A stretch of 64,000 nucleotides of DNA, taken from DATBDE01 sp045805605. GTDB taxonomy: Bacteria > Actinomycetota > Thermoleophilia > Solirubrobacterales > Solirubrobacteraceae. The position numbers and the translations under genes were made by a program. The stretch lies in contig JBJMKX010000059.1 in the NCBI GenBank assembly GCA_045805605.1, positions 1-64,000 on the forward strand. The letters run 5' to 3'. Of the stretch, positions 40,829 through 49,355 are shown piece by piece; the stretch's first letter is position 1, and each line of letters begins with the position of its first letter. The notes beneath the pieces are model-generated. The model saw only the letters and a program-made list of their open reading frames with translations. It was not told the origin of the DNA and did no database searches.

Positions 40829-41514
40829 GCGCCGCACGCGGACCGATCGACGCGCAGAGCGTGACCGCGCGCGTGTACGCCGACCTGCGCGAGCGGATTC
40901 TCGCCGGCGAGCTGGCGCCCGAGGCGCGCATCCACCAGGAAGCGATCTCGGCGCAGCTCGGCGTCTCGCGGACGCCGGTGCGCGAGGCATTGGGGCGGCT
41001 GGCGTCGGACGGGCTGGTGGAGCTGCTGCCCAACCGGGGCGCGCGCGTGGCCGACGTCTCGCCCGCGGACATGGAGGCCTCGTATACCGCGCGCCTGGCG
41101 ATCGAGCCGACGGCGGCGCGGCTGGCGGCCGAGGGGCGCGACCGCGAGGCGATCGCTTCGATGCGGGCCGCCATCGCCGCCCACCGGCGGTCGGCCGGCG
41201 ACCCGCGGGCGGCGTTCGCCGGCAATCGCGCCTTTCACCTGGCGCTCTTGCGCGGATCGGGCAACCAGTTCCTGCAGCGCTTCGGCGAGAGCCTGTGGGT
41301 GTCGCGGCTGGGCATGACGATCTACCAGCAGCAGCAGGAGTCGAGCGAGCTGATCGCGCTCGATGCCGACGAGCACGAGGAGATCCTGGAGGCGGTCGAG
41401 GCCGGGGATGGGGATCTTGCCGAGGAGCGCTGCCGCGCCCACATAGCGCGGGCGCGGGAACTGCTGTTCGAGGCGCTGCGGCGGCCGTCGGCGGAGCGCG
41501 CCGCGGGCGTGTGA
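40825..41514 (+). CDS. GntR family transcriptional regulator, FCD domain
   Basis: A 229-residue regulator: winged helix EARIHQEAISAQLGVSRTPVREALGRLASDGLVELLPNRG and an FCD ligand domain with RAFHLALLRGSGN and DADEHEEILEAVE holding the metal-site residues. It is the third gene of the permease-P450 operon (GTGA overlap), so it is a good candidate for the autoregulator that binds the TGGATA...TATCCA sites at 38.0 and 45.7 kb. The inducer would be the pathway substrate or an intermediate. Confidence 0.92.
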   Translation: MSAARGPIDAQSVTARVYADLRERILAGELAPEARIHQEAISAQLGVSRTPVREALGRLASDGLVELLPNRGARVADVSPADMEASYTARLAIEPTAARLAAEGRDREAIASMRAAIAAHRRSAGDPRAAFAGNRAFHLALLRGSGNQFLQRFGESLWVSRLGMTIYQQQQESSELIALDADEHEEILEAVEAGDGDLAEERCRAHIARARELLFEALRRPSAERAAGV

Positions 41515-42338
41515 GCGCCGAGCGCGTCGTCGTCGTCACCGGCGGCGGGACCGGCATCGGGGCGGCGACCGCGCGCCGGCTGGCGACCGACGGCGCACGC
41601 GTGGTGGTGTGCGGGCGGCGAGCGGCGCCGGTCGAGGCGGTGGCGGCCGAGACCGGCGGCCTCGCGGTGGCCGTGGACGCGGCCACCGAGGAAGGCGCGG
41701 CGAGGGTGGTCGCATCGACCATCGATACCTTCGGCCGGCTCGACGGCCTCGTGCTGAACGCGGGGATCATGCGCCCGGGACTCGTCGAGGAGCTGTCGGT
41801 CGACGAGTGGTCCGAGACGCTGCGCATCAACCTCACCGGCCCGTTCCTGCTCGCGCGCGCCGCGCTCCCGAAGCTGCGGCGCGCAGGCGGCGCCATCGTG
41901 GCCGTGTCGTCGGTGGCGGCACTGCGGTCGGGGCCGGCGATGGCGAGCTATGCGGCCTCGAAGGCCGGGCTGGTGGCGCTGGCCAACGCGCTCGCGGTCG
42001 ACCACGCGGCCGACGGGGTGCGCGTCAACACCGTCTGCCCGGGCTGGGTGCGCACCGAGATGTCCGACGAGGAGATGGCGGCGATCGCGGCCGAGCGGGG
42101 CATCACGCCGGAGCAGGCCTACGGGATGGCCACCGAGCTCGTCCCCCAGCGCCGTGCCGCTTCACCCGACGAGGCCGCGGCCGTGATCGCGTGGCTGCTC
42201 TCGGACGAGGCGTCCTACGTGACGGGGGCGACGGTGACCGTCGACGGCGGCACCGCGCTGATCGACGCCGGCAACGTTGCTTTCGGACCGGACGCGGGCG
42301 GCAGCGTCGGATCCGGACCGCAAGCGGGCGCCCCGTGA
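41511..42338 (+). CDS. Short-chain dehydrogenase/reductase
   Basis: A 275-residue classical SDR. Cofactor motif TGGGTGIGAATARRL at residue 10, NAG in VLNAGIMRPG, catalytic Ser in VAVSSVAAL and Tyr/Lys in SYAASKAGL, closing VTGATVTVDGGTALI. It oxidises or reduces an alcohol/ketone; CGRR after strand 2 suggests NADP(H). It overlaps its neighbours on both sides by GTGA, so it is an integral part of the P450 operon and may oxidise the hydroxylated product. Confidence 0.9.
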   Translation: MSAERVVVVTGGGTGIGAATARRLATDGARVVVCGRRAAPVEAVAAETGGLAVAVDAATEEGAARVVASTIDTFGRLDGLVLNAGIMRPGLVEELSVDEWSETLRINLTGPFLLARAALPKLRRAGGAIVAVSSVAALRSGPAMASYAASKAGLVALANALAVDHAADGVRVNTVCPGWVRTEMSDEEMAAIAAERGITPEQAYGMATELVPQRRAASPDEAAAVIAWLLSDEASYVTGATVTVDGGTALIDAGNVAFGPDAGGSVGSGPQAGAP

Positions 42339-43315
42339 AGCCACGCCTGGTCGTCGTCCTCTCCGAGCAGTGGACGCTCGTCGATCCGCGCGACCTCGAC
42401 GCGCTGGTGGCGATGGCGGTCGAGGTCGAGGCGGCGGGCGCCGACGCGGTCATGCTCAGCGAGCACGTCGTTCTCGGGCCGCGCGCGGGGAGCGAGGGCG
42501 TCATGGGCAACCCGCGCGACTACGCGCTGCCCGGCAACCAGGACCCGGCGATGCCGTGGCCGAGCTCCATCGTGCTGCTCAGCGCCATGGCCGCGGCCAC
42601 GACGCGCATCCGTCTGGCCGCCGCCGCGATCATCGCGCCCCTGCGCCACCCGCTCCTGCTGGCCAAGGAGCTGGCGACGCTCGACCTCTTCTCCCGCGGG
42701 CGTCTCGTTGTCCTCCCGACGGTGAGCTGGCACCGCGACGAGTACGCGGCCCTCGGCGTGCCGTTCGACCGCCGCGGCGAGCTGCTCGACGAGCAGCTGG
42801 CGGCGTGGTCGGTGCTTTGGCACCAGTCGCCGGCGTCGTTTGCAGGCGAGCACTACCGCTTCGACGACGTCTGGCTCGAGCCCAAGCCGTGGCGGGCCGA
42901 CGGCCCGCGGCTCTGGTTCGGCGGCAGCTCGGTTCACCGGCGGCTGGTCGAGCGCCTCGTCCGCTACGGCCACGGCTTCAACCCGCTGGGCCGCATGACC
43001 GACGACGACCTCGCCCGGATCGGCGAGGCGATGCGAGCAGCCGGCCGCGACCCCGCCGAGCTCGAGCTCGTCGGCGGCATGCGCGGCGTCTTCCCCGATC
43101 CCGACCGCCCGTCCGAGCTCGAGCCTGCGCTCGCGGCGGTGCCGCCGCAGCTCGAGCAGGGCTATGGGTCGTTCTGCTTCAAGCCCTCGCAGTTCACCGA
43201 CGACCCGAAGCAGGTCGGGCCGCTGGTGCGCGAGGTCCAGGCCCGTCTGGAGGAGCTTGCCGCTCCGCCTCCTCCTCGGGCATCGCCAGCGCCACGTGCA
43301 GGGTGTTCGCGGTGA
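42335..43315 (+). CDS. LLM class F420-dependent oxidoreductase
   Basis: A 326-residue luciferase-like (TIM barrel) flavin- or F420-dependent enzyme. It has VMLSEHVVLGPRA, TTRIRLAAAAIIAPLRHPLLLAKELATLDLFSRGR in split form, WHRDEYAALGV and the motif LWFGGSS. Most actinobacterial members use F420. It is last in the permease-P450 operon. The normal end would be near VQARLEEL; 17 low-complexity residues follow, over the 3' end of the opposite-strand FAH gene (122-bp overlap). Confidence 0.9.
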   Translation: MKPRLVVVLSEQWTLVDPRDLDALVAMAVEVEAAGADAVMLSEHVVLGPRAGSEGVMGNPRDYALPGNQDPAMPWPSSIVLLSAMAAATTRIRLAAAAIIAPLRHPLLLAKELATLDLFSRGRLVVLPTVSWHRDEYAALGVPFDRRGELLDEQLAAWSVLWHQSPASFAGEHYRFDDVWLEPKPWRADGPRLWFGGSSVHRRLVERLVRYGHGFNPLGRMTDDDLARIGEAMRAAGRDPAELELVGGMRGVFPDPDRPSELEPALAAVPPQLEQGYGSFCFKPSQFTDDPKQVGPLVREVQARLEELAAPPPPRASPAPRAGCSR

Positions 43316-44096
43316 CCTCGGGCTGCTCGCCGACCGGCTCGAGGTCGCGGTCCAGCTCGCGCACCGTGTTCTCCAGGCGCCCGATGCCGTCGACTTCGAC
43401 CGCGACCACGTCGCCCGGCTCGACCGGGCGCGAGTGGGCCGGCGTGCCGGTCAGGAGCACGTCGCCCGGCTGGAGCGTGATCAGGCGCGAGACGTCGGCC
43501 ACCTGGTAGGCGAACGAGAACATCAGGTCGGTGCCGGTGTGGCCCTCCTGCACGAGCTCGCCGTTGACGTAGGTGCGCAGGTGCAGGTCGTCGGGGTCGA
43601 CGTCGTCGGCGTCGACCAGCGCCGGCCCGAGCGGGCAGAAGCCGTCCTGGCCCTTGACGCGGAGCATCGACCCGCGGTCGGCGTGGCGGAAGTCGTGCAC
43701 GCCCCAGTCGTTGGCGATCGTGTAGCCGCGGACGTACGAGAGCGCGTCGTCGAGCGGCGCCCCGGTGCAGGGCTCGCCGATCACCACGGCGACCTCGCCC
43801 TCGTAGTTCAGGAAGCGGCAGCCGCGCGGGCGATAGACGGGCGCGCCGTGGGCGGACAGCGACGTCGGCGGCTTGAGGAAGTACGACGGCGCCCGCGGCA
43901 GCTGCGCCATGGCGTACTCGGTTGCGCGCGAGCGGTAGGTGAGATGTGTCGCGACGATCTTCGTCGGCACCACCGGTGGCAGCCAGCGCCCGATGTCGGC
44001 CGCCTGAAGCCGCGCGCCGCCCTCGAGCACGATCGTCTCGCCCTCGACGACCCCGGCCGCCGCCGCCCCGTCGTGCTCGATCAGCACGTGCCTCAT
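43194..44096 (-). CDS. Fumarylacetoacetate hydrolase family protein
   Basis: A 300-residue FAH-fold enzyme. Metal ligands are in FLNYEGEVAVVIGEP (two Glu) and NDWGVHDFRHAD (Asp), and the loop LLTGTPAHSRPVEPGDVV is typical. Family members hydrolyse C-C bonds of acylpyruvates or decarboxylate/isomerise ring-cleavage products (HpaG, FahA). The C-end after GRLENTV is about 55 residues longer than usual; the first part (ANTLHVALAMPEEEAE) reads as real protein. It overlaps the acetoacetate-decarboxylase-like gene at its start (ATGA) and converges on the LLM gene. Confidence 0.9.
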   Translation of the reverse strand: MRHVLIEHDGAAAAGVVEGETIVLEGGARLQAADIGRWLPPVVPTKIVATHLTYRSRATEYAMAQLPRAPSYFLKPPTSLSAHGAPVYRPRGCRFLNYEGEVAVVIGEPCTGAPLDDALSYVRGYTIANDWGVHDFRHADRGSMLRVKGQDGFCPLGPALVDADDVDPDDLHLRTYVNGELVQEGHTGTDLMFSFAYQVADVSRLITLQPGDVLLTGTPAHSRPVEPGDVVAVEVDGIGRLENTVRELDRDLEPVGEQPEVTANTLHVALAMPEEEAERQAPPDGPGPRAPAARPASGRR

Positions 44097-44905
44097 GCCC
44101 GCAGGGCCTCCTTGTCGTGCTGGGCGACGACGTCACCCCCGTGGACCGAGTACGCGAACGAGTAGCGGAACCCCTTGCCCACCTCGCGCGGGGCGATCGC
44201 CCGGAGGTCCTCGATTGTGTCCGGATACAGGCAGAGCTCGGCGTCGCCCTCCCACACCTCCGAGACCTGGCGGTCGTAACCGCCGCCGCGCACGAGCTCG
44301 AAGACGTCGGGCTTGGACCCGTCATAGGCGGGGAAGTGGCGGGTGTTGTACATCGGCGCGGCGTTGACGGTCGGGCCGCTCTCGCTCACGCCGGTCAACG
44401 TCACGACCGCGCGGGCGATCTGGCGGCCGTTGGCCGCGCAGGTCGCGCCGAAGCGCGTGCCCGGCTGCAGCGGCGCGCCCGGGATGCCGAACGGGTAGCT
44501 GCGCGTCATGTGGATCTCGCCGAGCTTCTTGGGGAAGCCCTGGATCCACCCGCGGTACATGGCGAAGTCCTTGTCCACCCAGATGTAGACGCAGCGGCTG
44601 GCCTTCTCCCCCTGATACGCGCAGGCGACGACGAGGAAGAGCTCCTTGTACTGGCACTGCACCGGGTCGGCGACCTCGTGGCAGTCGTCGGTGCACGACT
44701 GCCAATCGGCGAAGATCGCCGCCATGGCACCGGGGTCGTCGGGGTCGGGGTCGAGCTCGGGCGGCAGCAGCGCCGTGACGGCGTCCGGATCGGCCCGGTA
44801 CTCGACGACGGTAAAGTCGCCGACGTAGTGCCACGGCGGGGCGGGGACGATGCCGGCGCGGCCGTCGGGCGAGAGCGGCGCCGTGTAGCCCCGCAACGGG
44901 CTCAT
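44093..44905 (-). CDS. Acetoacetate decarboxylase family protein
   Basis: A 270-residue protein with the ADC fold. The Schiff-base Lys is expected in GFPKKLGEI, equivalent to the EFPKK motif of acetoacetate decarboxylase. The N-terminal PPWHYVGDFTVVEYRADPDAVTALLPPEL and the CAYQGEKASRCVYIWVD segment are typical of the broad family, which includes aldolase-dehydratases and ring-fission product enzymes. Real substrate likely differs from acetoacetate. It sits between the PuuD-like and FAH genes, coupled to both (ATGA each side). Confidence 0.88.
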   Translation of the reverse strand: MSPLRGYTAPLSPDGRAGIVPAPPWHYVGDFTVVEYRADPDAVTALLPPELDPDPDDPGAMAAIFADWQSCTDDCHEVADPVQCQYKELFLVVACAYQGEKASRCVYIWVDKDFAMYRGWIQGFPKKLGEIHMTRSYPFGIPGAPLQPGTRFGATCAANGRQIARAVVTLTGVSESGPTVNAAPMYNTRHFPAYDGSKPDVFELVRGGGYDRQVSEVWEGDAELCLYPDTIEDLRAIAPREVGKGFRYSFAYSVHGGDVVAQHDKEALRA

Positions 44906-45678
44906 GCCGAGCGGCGCTCCCGCGCACTGCGCACGAGCCAGTCAAACGCGCGCCGCTGCTCGGGCTCGGGCATCTTCTCCGGGTGCCACTGCACGCCGAG
45001 CGCCGGCCAGGCGTGAAGGTCGGCGGCGGGCTCGACCGCCTCGATCAGCCCGCCCGAGGCCTCGGCCGACGCCGCGAGCGACCCGGTGCGCGCGATCGCC
45101 TGGTGGTGGATCGTGTTGACGGTCAGCTCTTGCACCCCGTAGACGTCGGCGGCGCGCGACCCCGGCCGGATCGTCACCGGGTGACGGTCGGCGAGGATCT
45201 CGTCGGGACCGAGATCGGCGAGCGCGCGGTGGGCGGCCTCGGGCCCGAGCTCTCCGAGCAGCGCGCCCCCGAAGGCGACGGCGAGGATCTGCGCGCCCCG
45301 GCAGATGCCCAGCGTGGGCAGCCCGCGGGCGGCCGCGCCGCGGGCGAGCAGGACCTCCCAGGCGTCGGCGGCGGGATCGACATCCTCGAGGCCGGCGGCG
45401 GTGGCGTCGCCATCTTCGCGCGCGCCCGCTTCACGCCGGTAGCTCGCGGGATCCACATCCCCTCCCCCCGACAGCAGCAGACCGTCGGCAAGCTCGAGCA
45501 CCTCCTCGGCCGCCGCCTCGACGTCCGCCGGCGGCCGCGGCACGATCAGCGCCCGGCCTCCCGCCTCGGCGACCCGATCGGCGTAGGCGGGATCCAGGGT
45601 GTCGAGCAGCGTTCGCTCCCCCAGGAAGGTGGGCAGCTCGCGGCGCCACGGCGTGATCAGAATGCGCGGCTCGGCCAT
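44902..45678 (-). CDS. Gamma-glutamyl-gamma-aminobutyrate hydrolase family (PuuD-like)
   Basis: A 258-residue class I amidotransferase-like hydrolase: LLLSGGGDVDPASY, nucleophile Cys in TLGICRGAQILAVAFGG, then NTIHHQAI, and His/Glu in GVQWHPEKM. PuuD removes the gamma-glutamyl group in the putrescine pathway. With the GS-like ligase at 35.9 kb it could close a glutamylation cycle. It is first in an operon with the ADC-like and FAH genes. The promoter region is shared with the ferredoxin gene and holds the TGGATA operator 3 bp from the start codon. Confidence 0.92.
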   Translation of the reverse strand: MAEPRILITPWRRELPTFLGERTLLDTLDPAYADRVAEAGGRALIVPRPPADVEAAAEEVLELADGLLLSGGGDVDPASYRREAGAREDGDATAAGLEDVDPAADAWEVLLARGAAARGLPTLGICRGAQILAVAFGGALLGELGPEAAHRALADLGPDEILADRHPVTIRPGSRAADVYGVQELTVNTIHHQAIARTGSLAASAEASGGLIEAVEPAADLHAWPALGVQWHPEKMPEPEQRRAFDWLVRSARERRSA

Positions 45679-45680
45679 TT

Positions 45681-45695
45681 TGGATACATTATCCA
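45681..45695. promoter_or_regulatory. Operator in divergent PuuD/ferredoxin promoter
   Basis: Arms TGGATA and TATCCA around CAT, in the 24-bp space between the divergent PuuD-like and ferredoxin starts. It equals the 38.0-kb operator with 7 central bases removed; ATACATTATCCA is common to both. This links three transcription units into one likely regulon. Confidence 0.6.
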
Positions 45696-45702
45696 GAGGT
45701 CT

Positions 45703-45891
45703 ATGCGGGTTCATGTTGACATGGACCTCTGTCAGTCCAACGGAGAGTGCTGCTTCGCCGCGCCCGAGGTCTTTGAGCTCGACGACGACGACACCCTGCA
45801 GTACGACGCCGCCCCGAGCGAGGAACTGCGCGCAAAAGTTGAGGAGGCCGTTTCGGTGTGCCCGGTGACGGCGATCTCGATCGTTGAATAG
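45703..45891 (+). CDS. [3Fe-4S]-type ferredoxin
   Basis: A 62-residue acidic ferredoxin with cluster Cys10, Cys16 and Cys53 (DLCQSNGEC, VCPVTAI). Cys17 is an extra one. The C-x5-C...C-P pattern is that of the small 3Fe-4S ferredoxins that feed actinobacterial P450s. An AGAGG site precedes the ATG. The reductase gene follows immediately after the stop. Partner P450 is most likely the one at 39.6 kb, as both promoters share an operator. Confidence 0.93.
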   Translation: MRVHVDMDLCQSNGECCFAAPEVFELDDDDTLQYDAAPSEELRAKVEEAVSVCPVTAISIVE

Positions 45892-47115
45892 ATGCTCGGT
45901 GAGCCCGCGGTCGTCGTCGGCGCATCGCTGGCGGGTCTGCGCGCGGCCGAGGCGCTGCGCCAGCACGGCCACGACGGACCGCTGACCGTCGTCGGCGCCG
46001 AGCCGCATCTTCCCTACACCCGCCCGCCGCTCTCCAAGGCCCTACTCGCCGGCGCCCAGGAGCCCGAGCACGTCATGCTCGAGTGCGACGCGGTCGACGC
46101 CGAATGGCGGCTCGGCGTCGCCGCGGTCGGACTCGACCCGGACCGCCGCCGCGTGCGGTTCGACGACGGCTCCGAGCTGCCGTACACGAAGCTCGTGCTC
46201 GCCACCGGCTCCCGCCCCCGCACCTGGCCGGGCGCGGGCGCCGAGGTCGAGGGCGTGTTAACGCTGCGTTCGCTGGGCGACGCCCTTGCCCTGCGGTCGG
46301 CGCTCGCCACCACCGACCACCTCGCCATCGTCGGCGCCGGCTTCATCGGCTGCGAGGTGGCGGCCACGGCACGGGGGCACGGCGTCGACGTCACCCTGAT
46401 CGACGTGCTGACCGCGCCGATGGCGGCTTTCGGGCCGATCGCCGGGGAGGCGTGCGCCAGGCTCCATGCCGCACACGGCGTCGAGCTGCGACTCGGGCGC
46501 GGCGTCGCGGCCCTCGAGGGCGACACCCGGCTCGAAGCCGTCGTCCTCGGCGACGGCGAGCGCATCGTTGCCGACACCGCACTGATCGCGCTCGGAGCGG
46601 TCCCGAACGTCGAGTGGCTGCGCGGCAGCGGGCTCGCGCTGCGCCCCGGGGTCGTGTGCGACCTGAACTGCCTCGTCGCCGGACACGAGGAGATGGCCGC
46701 GGCGGGTGACGTGGCCATGTGGCCGCATCCGCTCGCCGACTGGGAGCTCGTCCGCGTCGAGCACTGGACCAACGCCGCCGCCCAGGCCCGCCGCGCCGCC
46801 GCCAACCTGCTCGCGGCACCGGACGAGCGCGTCATCTTCGATGCGGTCCCGTCGTTCTGGTCCGATCAGTACGACGTGAAGATCCAGGCGGTCGGACTGC
46901 CGGGCCGGGCGGCCCGCTTCGCGGTCGCCGAAGGGTCGGTCGAGGACGGGCGCTTCGTCGCGGTCGGGGAGCGGTCGGGCCGCGTCGTCGCCGCCGTCGG
47001 CTGGAACGCGGCGCGCCGGATCCCGTGGTACCGGCGGGTGATCGGCGAGGGCCTGAGCCTGGCCGATCTGGAGCTGGCGCTGGCGCTGGACGAGCGGGCG
47101 CTCGCCCGCGCCTGA
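45892..47115 (+). CDS. NAD(P)H:ferredoxin reductase, FAD-dependent
   Basis: A 407-residue oxygenase-coupled reductase. FAD motif VVVGASLAGLRAAEAL, then YTRPPLSK, then the NAD motif VGAGFIGCEVAATARGHG near 145 and the second FAD motif AAAGDVAMWP. C-terminal reductase domain has the WSDQYDVKIQAVG motif. It passes electrons from NAD(P)H to the ferredoxin encoded just before it (no gap between TAG and ATG). Together with a P450 this forms a class I monooxygenase system. Confidence 0.94.
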   Translation: MLGEPAVVVGASLAGLRAAEALRQHGHDGPLTVVGAEPHLPYTRPPLSKALLAGAQEPEHVMLECDAVDAEWRLGVAAVGLDPDRRRVRFDDGSELPYTKLVLATGSRPRTWPGAGAEVEGVLTLRSLGDALALRSALATTDHLAIVGAGFIGCEVAATARGHGVDVTLIDVLTAPMAAFGPIAGEACARLHAAHGVELRLGRGVAALEGDTRLEAVVLGDGERIVADTALIALGAVPNVEWLRGSGLALRPGVVCDLNCLVAGHEEMAAAGDVAMWPHPLADWELVRVEHWTNAAAQARRAAANLLAAPDERVIFDAVPSFWSDQYDVKIQAVGLPGRAARFAVAEGSVEDGRFVAVGERSGRVVAAVGWNAARRIPWYRRVIGEGLSLADLELALALDERALARA

Positions 47116-47174
47116 TCACGCCGCCGTCGGGAAGCGCGGCGCGCCGGTGAGAGGCCGGTGCCAGTGGCGCAGCC

Positions 47175-49346
47175 CTAGGGCGCGCTCCACTCGCGCACGC
47201 GCTCCCAGTCGATCTCGCCGGTGTGCTGGGCGGGCTTGGCGACGGGAACCGACGCGCCGTCGCGCACGAGGAGCACGACCGGCACCTCGCGCGCGGGCAG
47301 CGTCTGCCAGCCGGGGCCGTCGTAGGGACCGCCGCCGAAGAAGCCGTGCCAGGCGCCCGGCGGCAGGTAGACGTCGCGCTCGGCGACGTCCTCGAACAGC
47401 GGCGCCACCAGAAGGTCGGGGCCGAGCAGGTACTCGTCCTCGACCAGCCATGAACCGGGGTCGCCCGGGTACTCGAAGAACAACGGCCGCAGGAGCGGAT
47501 GGCCGGCGGCGCACGCGGCCTCGCCCTCGCGCACCAGGTACGGGATGAGCGCGTAGCGCAGCTCGGCGATGCGGCGGAAGCGCGCGACGAAGTCGGCGCC
47601 GAACTCCCACGGCTCGCGCGGAGGCGAGCCGTGGCAGCGCACGTGCGAGCAGAGCGCCCCGAACGCGAACCAGCGCAGGTAGAGCTCGGGATCGGGCGGC
47701 TTGGGGAAGCCGCCCACGAAGTGGGTCCAGAAGGAGAACCCGCAGAGGCCGAGCGACAGCCCGCCGCGCAAGGTGCCGAACATGCCGCCGTCGGACGTCT
47801 CGGGGTCGCCGGAGAAGTGGAGCGGATAGCGCTGCGACCCCGCCCAGGCGGCGCGCGCATGCTGGATCCAGTCGCCGGTGATCTCGTGGGTGACCTCGGC
47901 GACCGCCGCTGCGTAGCGCAGCGGGTACAGGTTGTGTTCGCGAAACCCGGCGGCGTCCTCGCGGTAGATCCCGCCGAAGGGGGCGGCCTCGCCGAAGTCG
48001 GCCGTGAACACCGCCACGCCCTGGCGCAGCAGGCCGGCGAGGCGCTCCTGGTACCAGCGAACCGCGTCGGGGTTGCTGAAGTCGAGCACGGCGTCGTCGA
48101 CCGGGGGCCGCCCGTTGCTGGCCAGCACCACGAGGTCGCGCTCGATCGCCTCCTTGTGCAGCGGGTTCTGTGGATGCAGGTAGGGAAAGACCCACAGGCT
48201 GAGCCGGAAGCCGTCGTCGCGCAGCTCGGACAGGAAGCGCTCCGGATCCGCGAAGCGGGTCGAGGAGAGCTCGAAGTCCATGCGGTACTTGTGCTCCGTC
48301 CATTCGGTGTCGACGTGGAGCACGTCGCAGGGGATGCGCTCCTCGCGCAGCCGGCGGGCGACGGCGGTCACCTCGTCGCGCGAGCGGTAGCTGTCGCGCC
48401 CCATCCACAGCCCGAACGACCAGCGCGGGGGCATGCGGCTACGGCCGGTGAGCGCCGTGTAGTCCGACACGACCTGCTTGGGGCCGCCGATGAACAGGAA
48501 CAGGTCGAGTACCGGGCCGCCGAGGTAGAGCACCGCCGCGCCGTCGTAGTCGTGCCCGAGGTCGACGGTGAGGGGATCGCTCGTGTGCACGAAGGCGGCG
48601 TAGCCGCGGCTCGACAGGTAGAACGGCACCGGCTTGTACATGAGCGAGCTCTGAGCGCCGTAGGCGTCGCGGGTCCACAGCGCCAGCCGCTGGCCGCGCT
48701 TGTCGAGTCTGGTGAAGGACTCGCCGCACCCGTACAGGCTCTCGCCCGGCGAGAGGGCGAGGCTGGCCGCGAGGTGGCGGTGGAAGCTCGCCGAGCTTCG
48801 CGCGGCGCAGAACGGCATCGGCTGGGTGTTGACCACGCTCGGCGATGCGGTGTGGTGGTTGGTGCGGGTCAGAAGGCGACCGTTGGCGTCACGCAGCTCG
48901 AGCGTCCACGGGTCACGCGTCACCGCGAGCTCGCCGTGCTCGCTGCGGTAGACGCAGCGCTCCCCGTCGTCCTCGTGGTCCCATACGGGCCCGGCCTCGG
49001 CGCGCTCGAGGATCGGCGACTCACGGCGGTCGAAGCCGGGCTGCGCCGCGACCACGATGCGCACGACGCGCGGGCCGTGGAACTCGAGCGCGAACGGAAA
49101 CGCCTGCTCGTCCTCGTACTCCTCCTCGGGGAAGTCCTTCCAGTGCTGGAAGTCCTCGAACTGCAGCGTCACCTGGTGGTAGGAGACGCGCTGGAGCAGC
49201 GCCAGCCGCTGCCACTGCAGCTCGCCGGCGCCGTGCGCCGGGTCGAAGCTGACGACGCCCTCGGGCACGAAGTAGTGGTTCGACTGGTTGCCGAACTCGG
49301 CCGAGGGGTCGACGGGGTCGTTCTGGAAACGGACCTCGCCCGCCAC
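47175..49346 (-). CDS. GH31 alpha-glycosidase (YicI-like)
   Basis: A 723-residue cytoplasmic glycoside hydrolase family 31 enzyme. No signal peptide. The nucleophile Asp (about residue 448) is in VFTADFGEAAP and the acid/base Asp in HFSGDPETSDGG (about 513). FGLWMGRDSYRSRDEV and CDVLHVDTEW are standard. The TADFGE wording is closer to alpha-xylosidase YicI (TDFGE) than to maltase (DMNE), so alpha-xyloside or isomaltose-type bonds are possible. GTG start, 9 bp after the mannosidase stop; one operon. Confidence 0.93.
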   Translation of the reverse strand: MAGEVRFQNDPVDPSAEFGNQSNHYFVPEGVVSFDPAHGAGELQWQRLALLQRVSYHQVTLQFEDFQHWKDFPEEEYEDEQAFPFALEFHGPRVVRIVVAAQPGFDRRESPILERAEAGPVWDHEDDGERCVYRSEHGELAVTRDPWTLELRDANGRLLTRTNHHTASPSVVNTQPMPFCAARSSASFHRHLAASLALSPGESLYGCGESFTRLDKRGQRLALWTRDAYGAQSSLMYKPVPFYLSSRGYAAFVHTSDPLTVDLGHDYDGAAVLYLGGPVLDLFLFIGGPKQVVSDYTALTGRSRMPPRWSFGLWMGRDSYRSRDEVTAVARRLREERIPCDVLHVDTEWTEHKYRMDFELSSTRFADPERFLSELRDDGFRLSLWVFPYLHPQNPLHKEAIERDLVVLASNGRPPVDDAVLDFSNPDAVRWYQERLAGLLRQGVAVFTADFGEAAPFGGIYREDAAGFREHNLYPLRYAAAVAEVTHEITGDWIQHARAAWAGSQRYPLHFSGDPETSDGGMFGTLRGGLSLGLCGFSFWTHFVGGFPKPPDPELYLRWFAFGALCSHVRCHGSPPREPWEFGADFVARFRRIAELRYALIPYLVREGEAACAAGHPLLRPLFFEYPGDPGSWLVEDEYLLGPDLLVAPLFEDVAERDVYLPPGAWHGFFGGGPYDGPGWQTLPAREVPVVLLVRDGASVPVAKPAQHTGEIDWERVREWSAP

Positions 49347-49355
49347 GCGGGCCGC

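Noticed and set aside
47116..47174. Terminator between convergent ferredoxin reductase and GH31 genes
   Set aside because: GC-rich with short palindromes (GGCGCGCC, CCGGT/GGCCGG) but no clean stem-loop.
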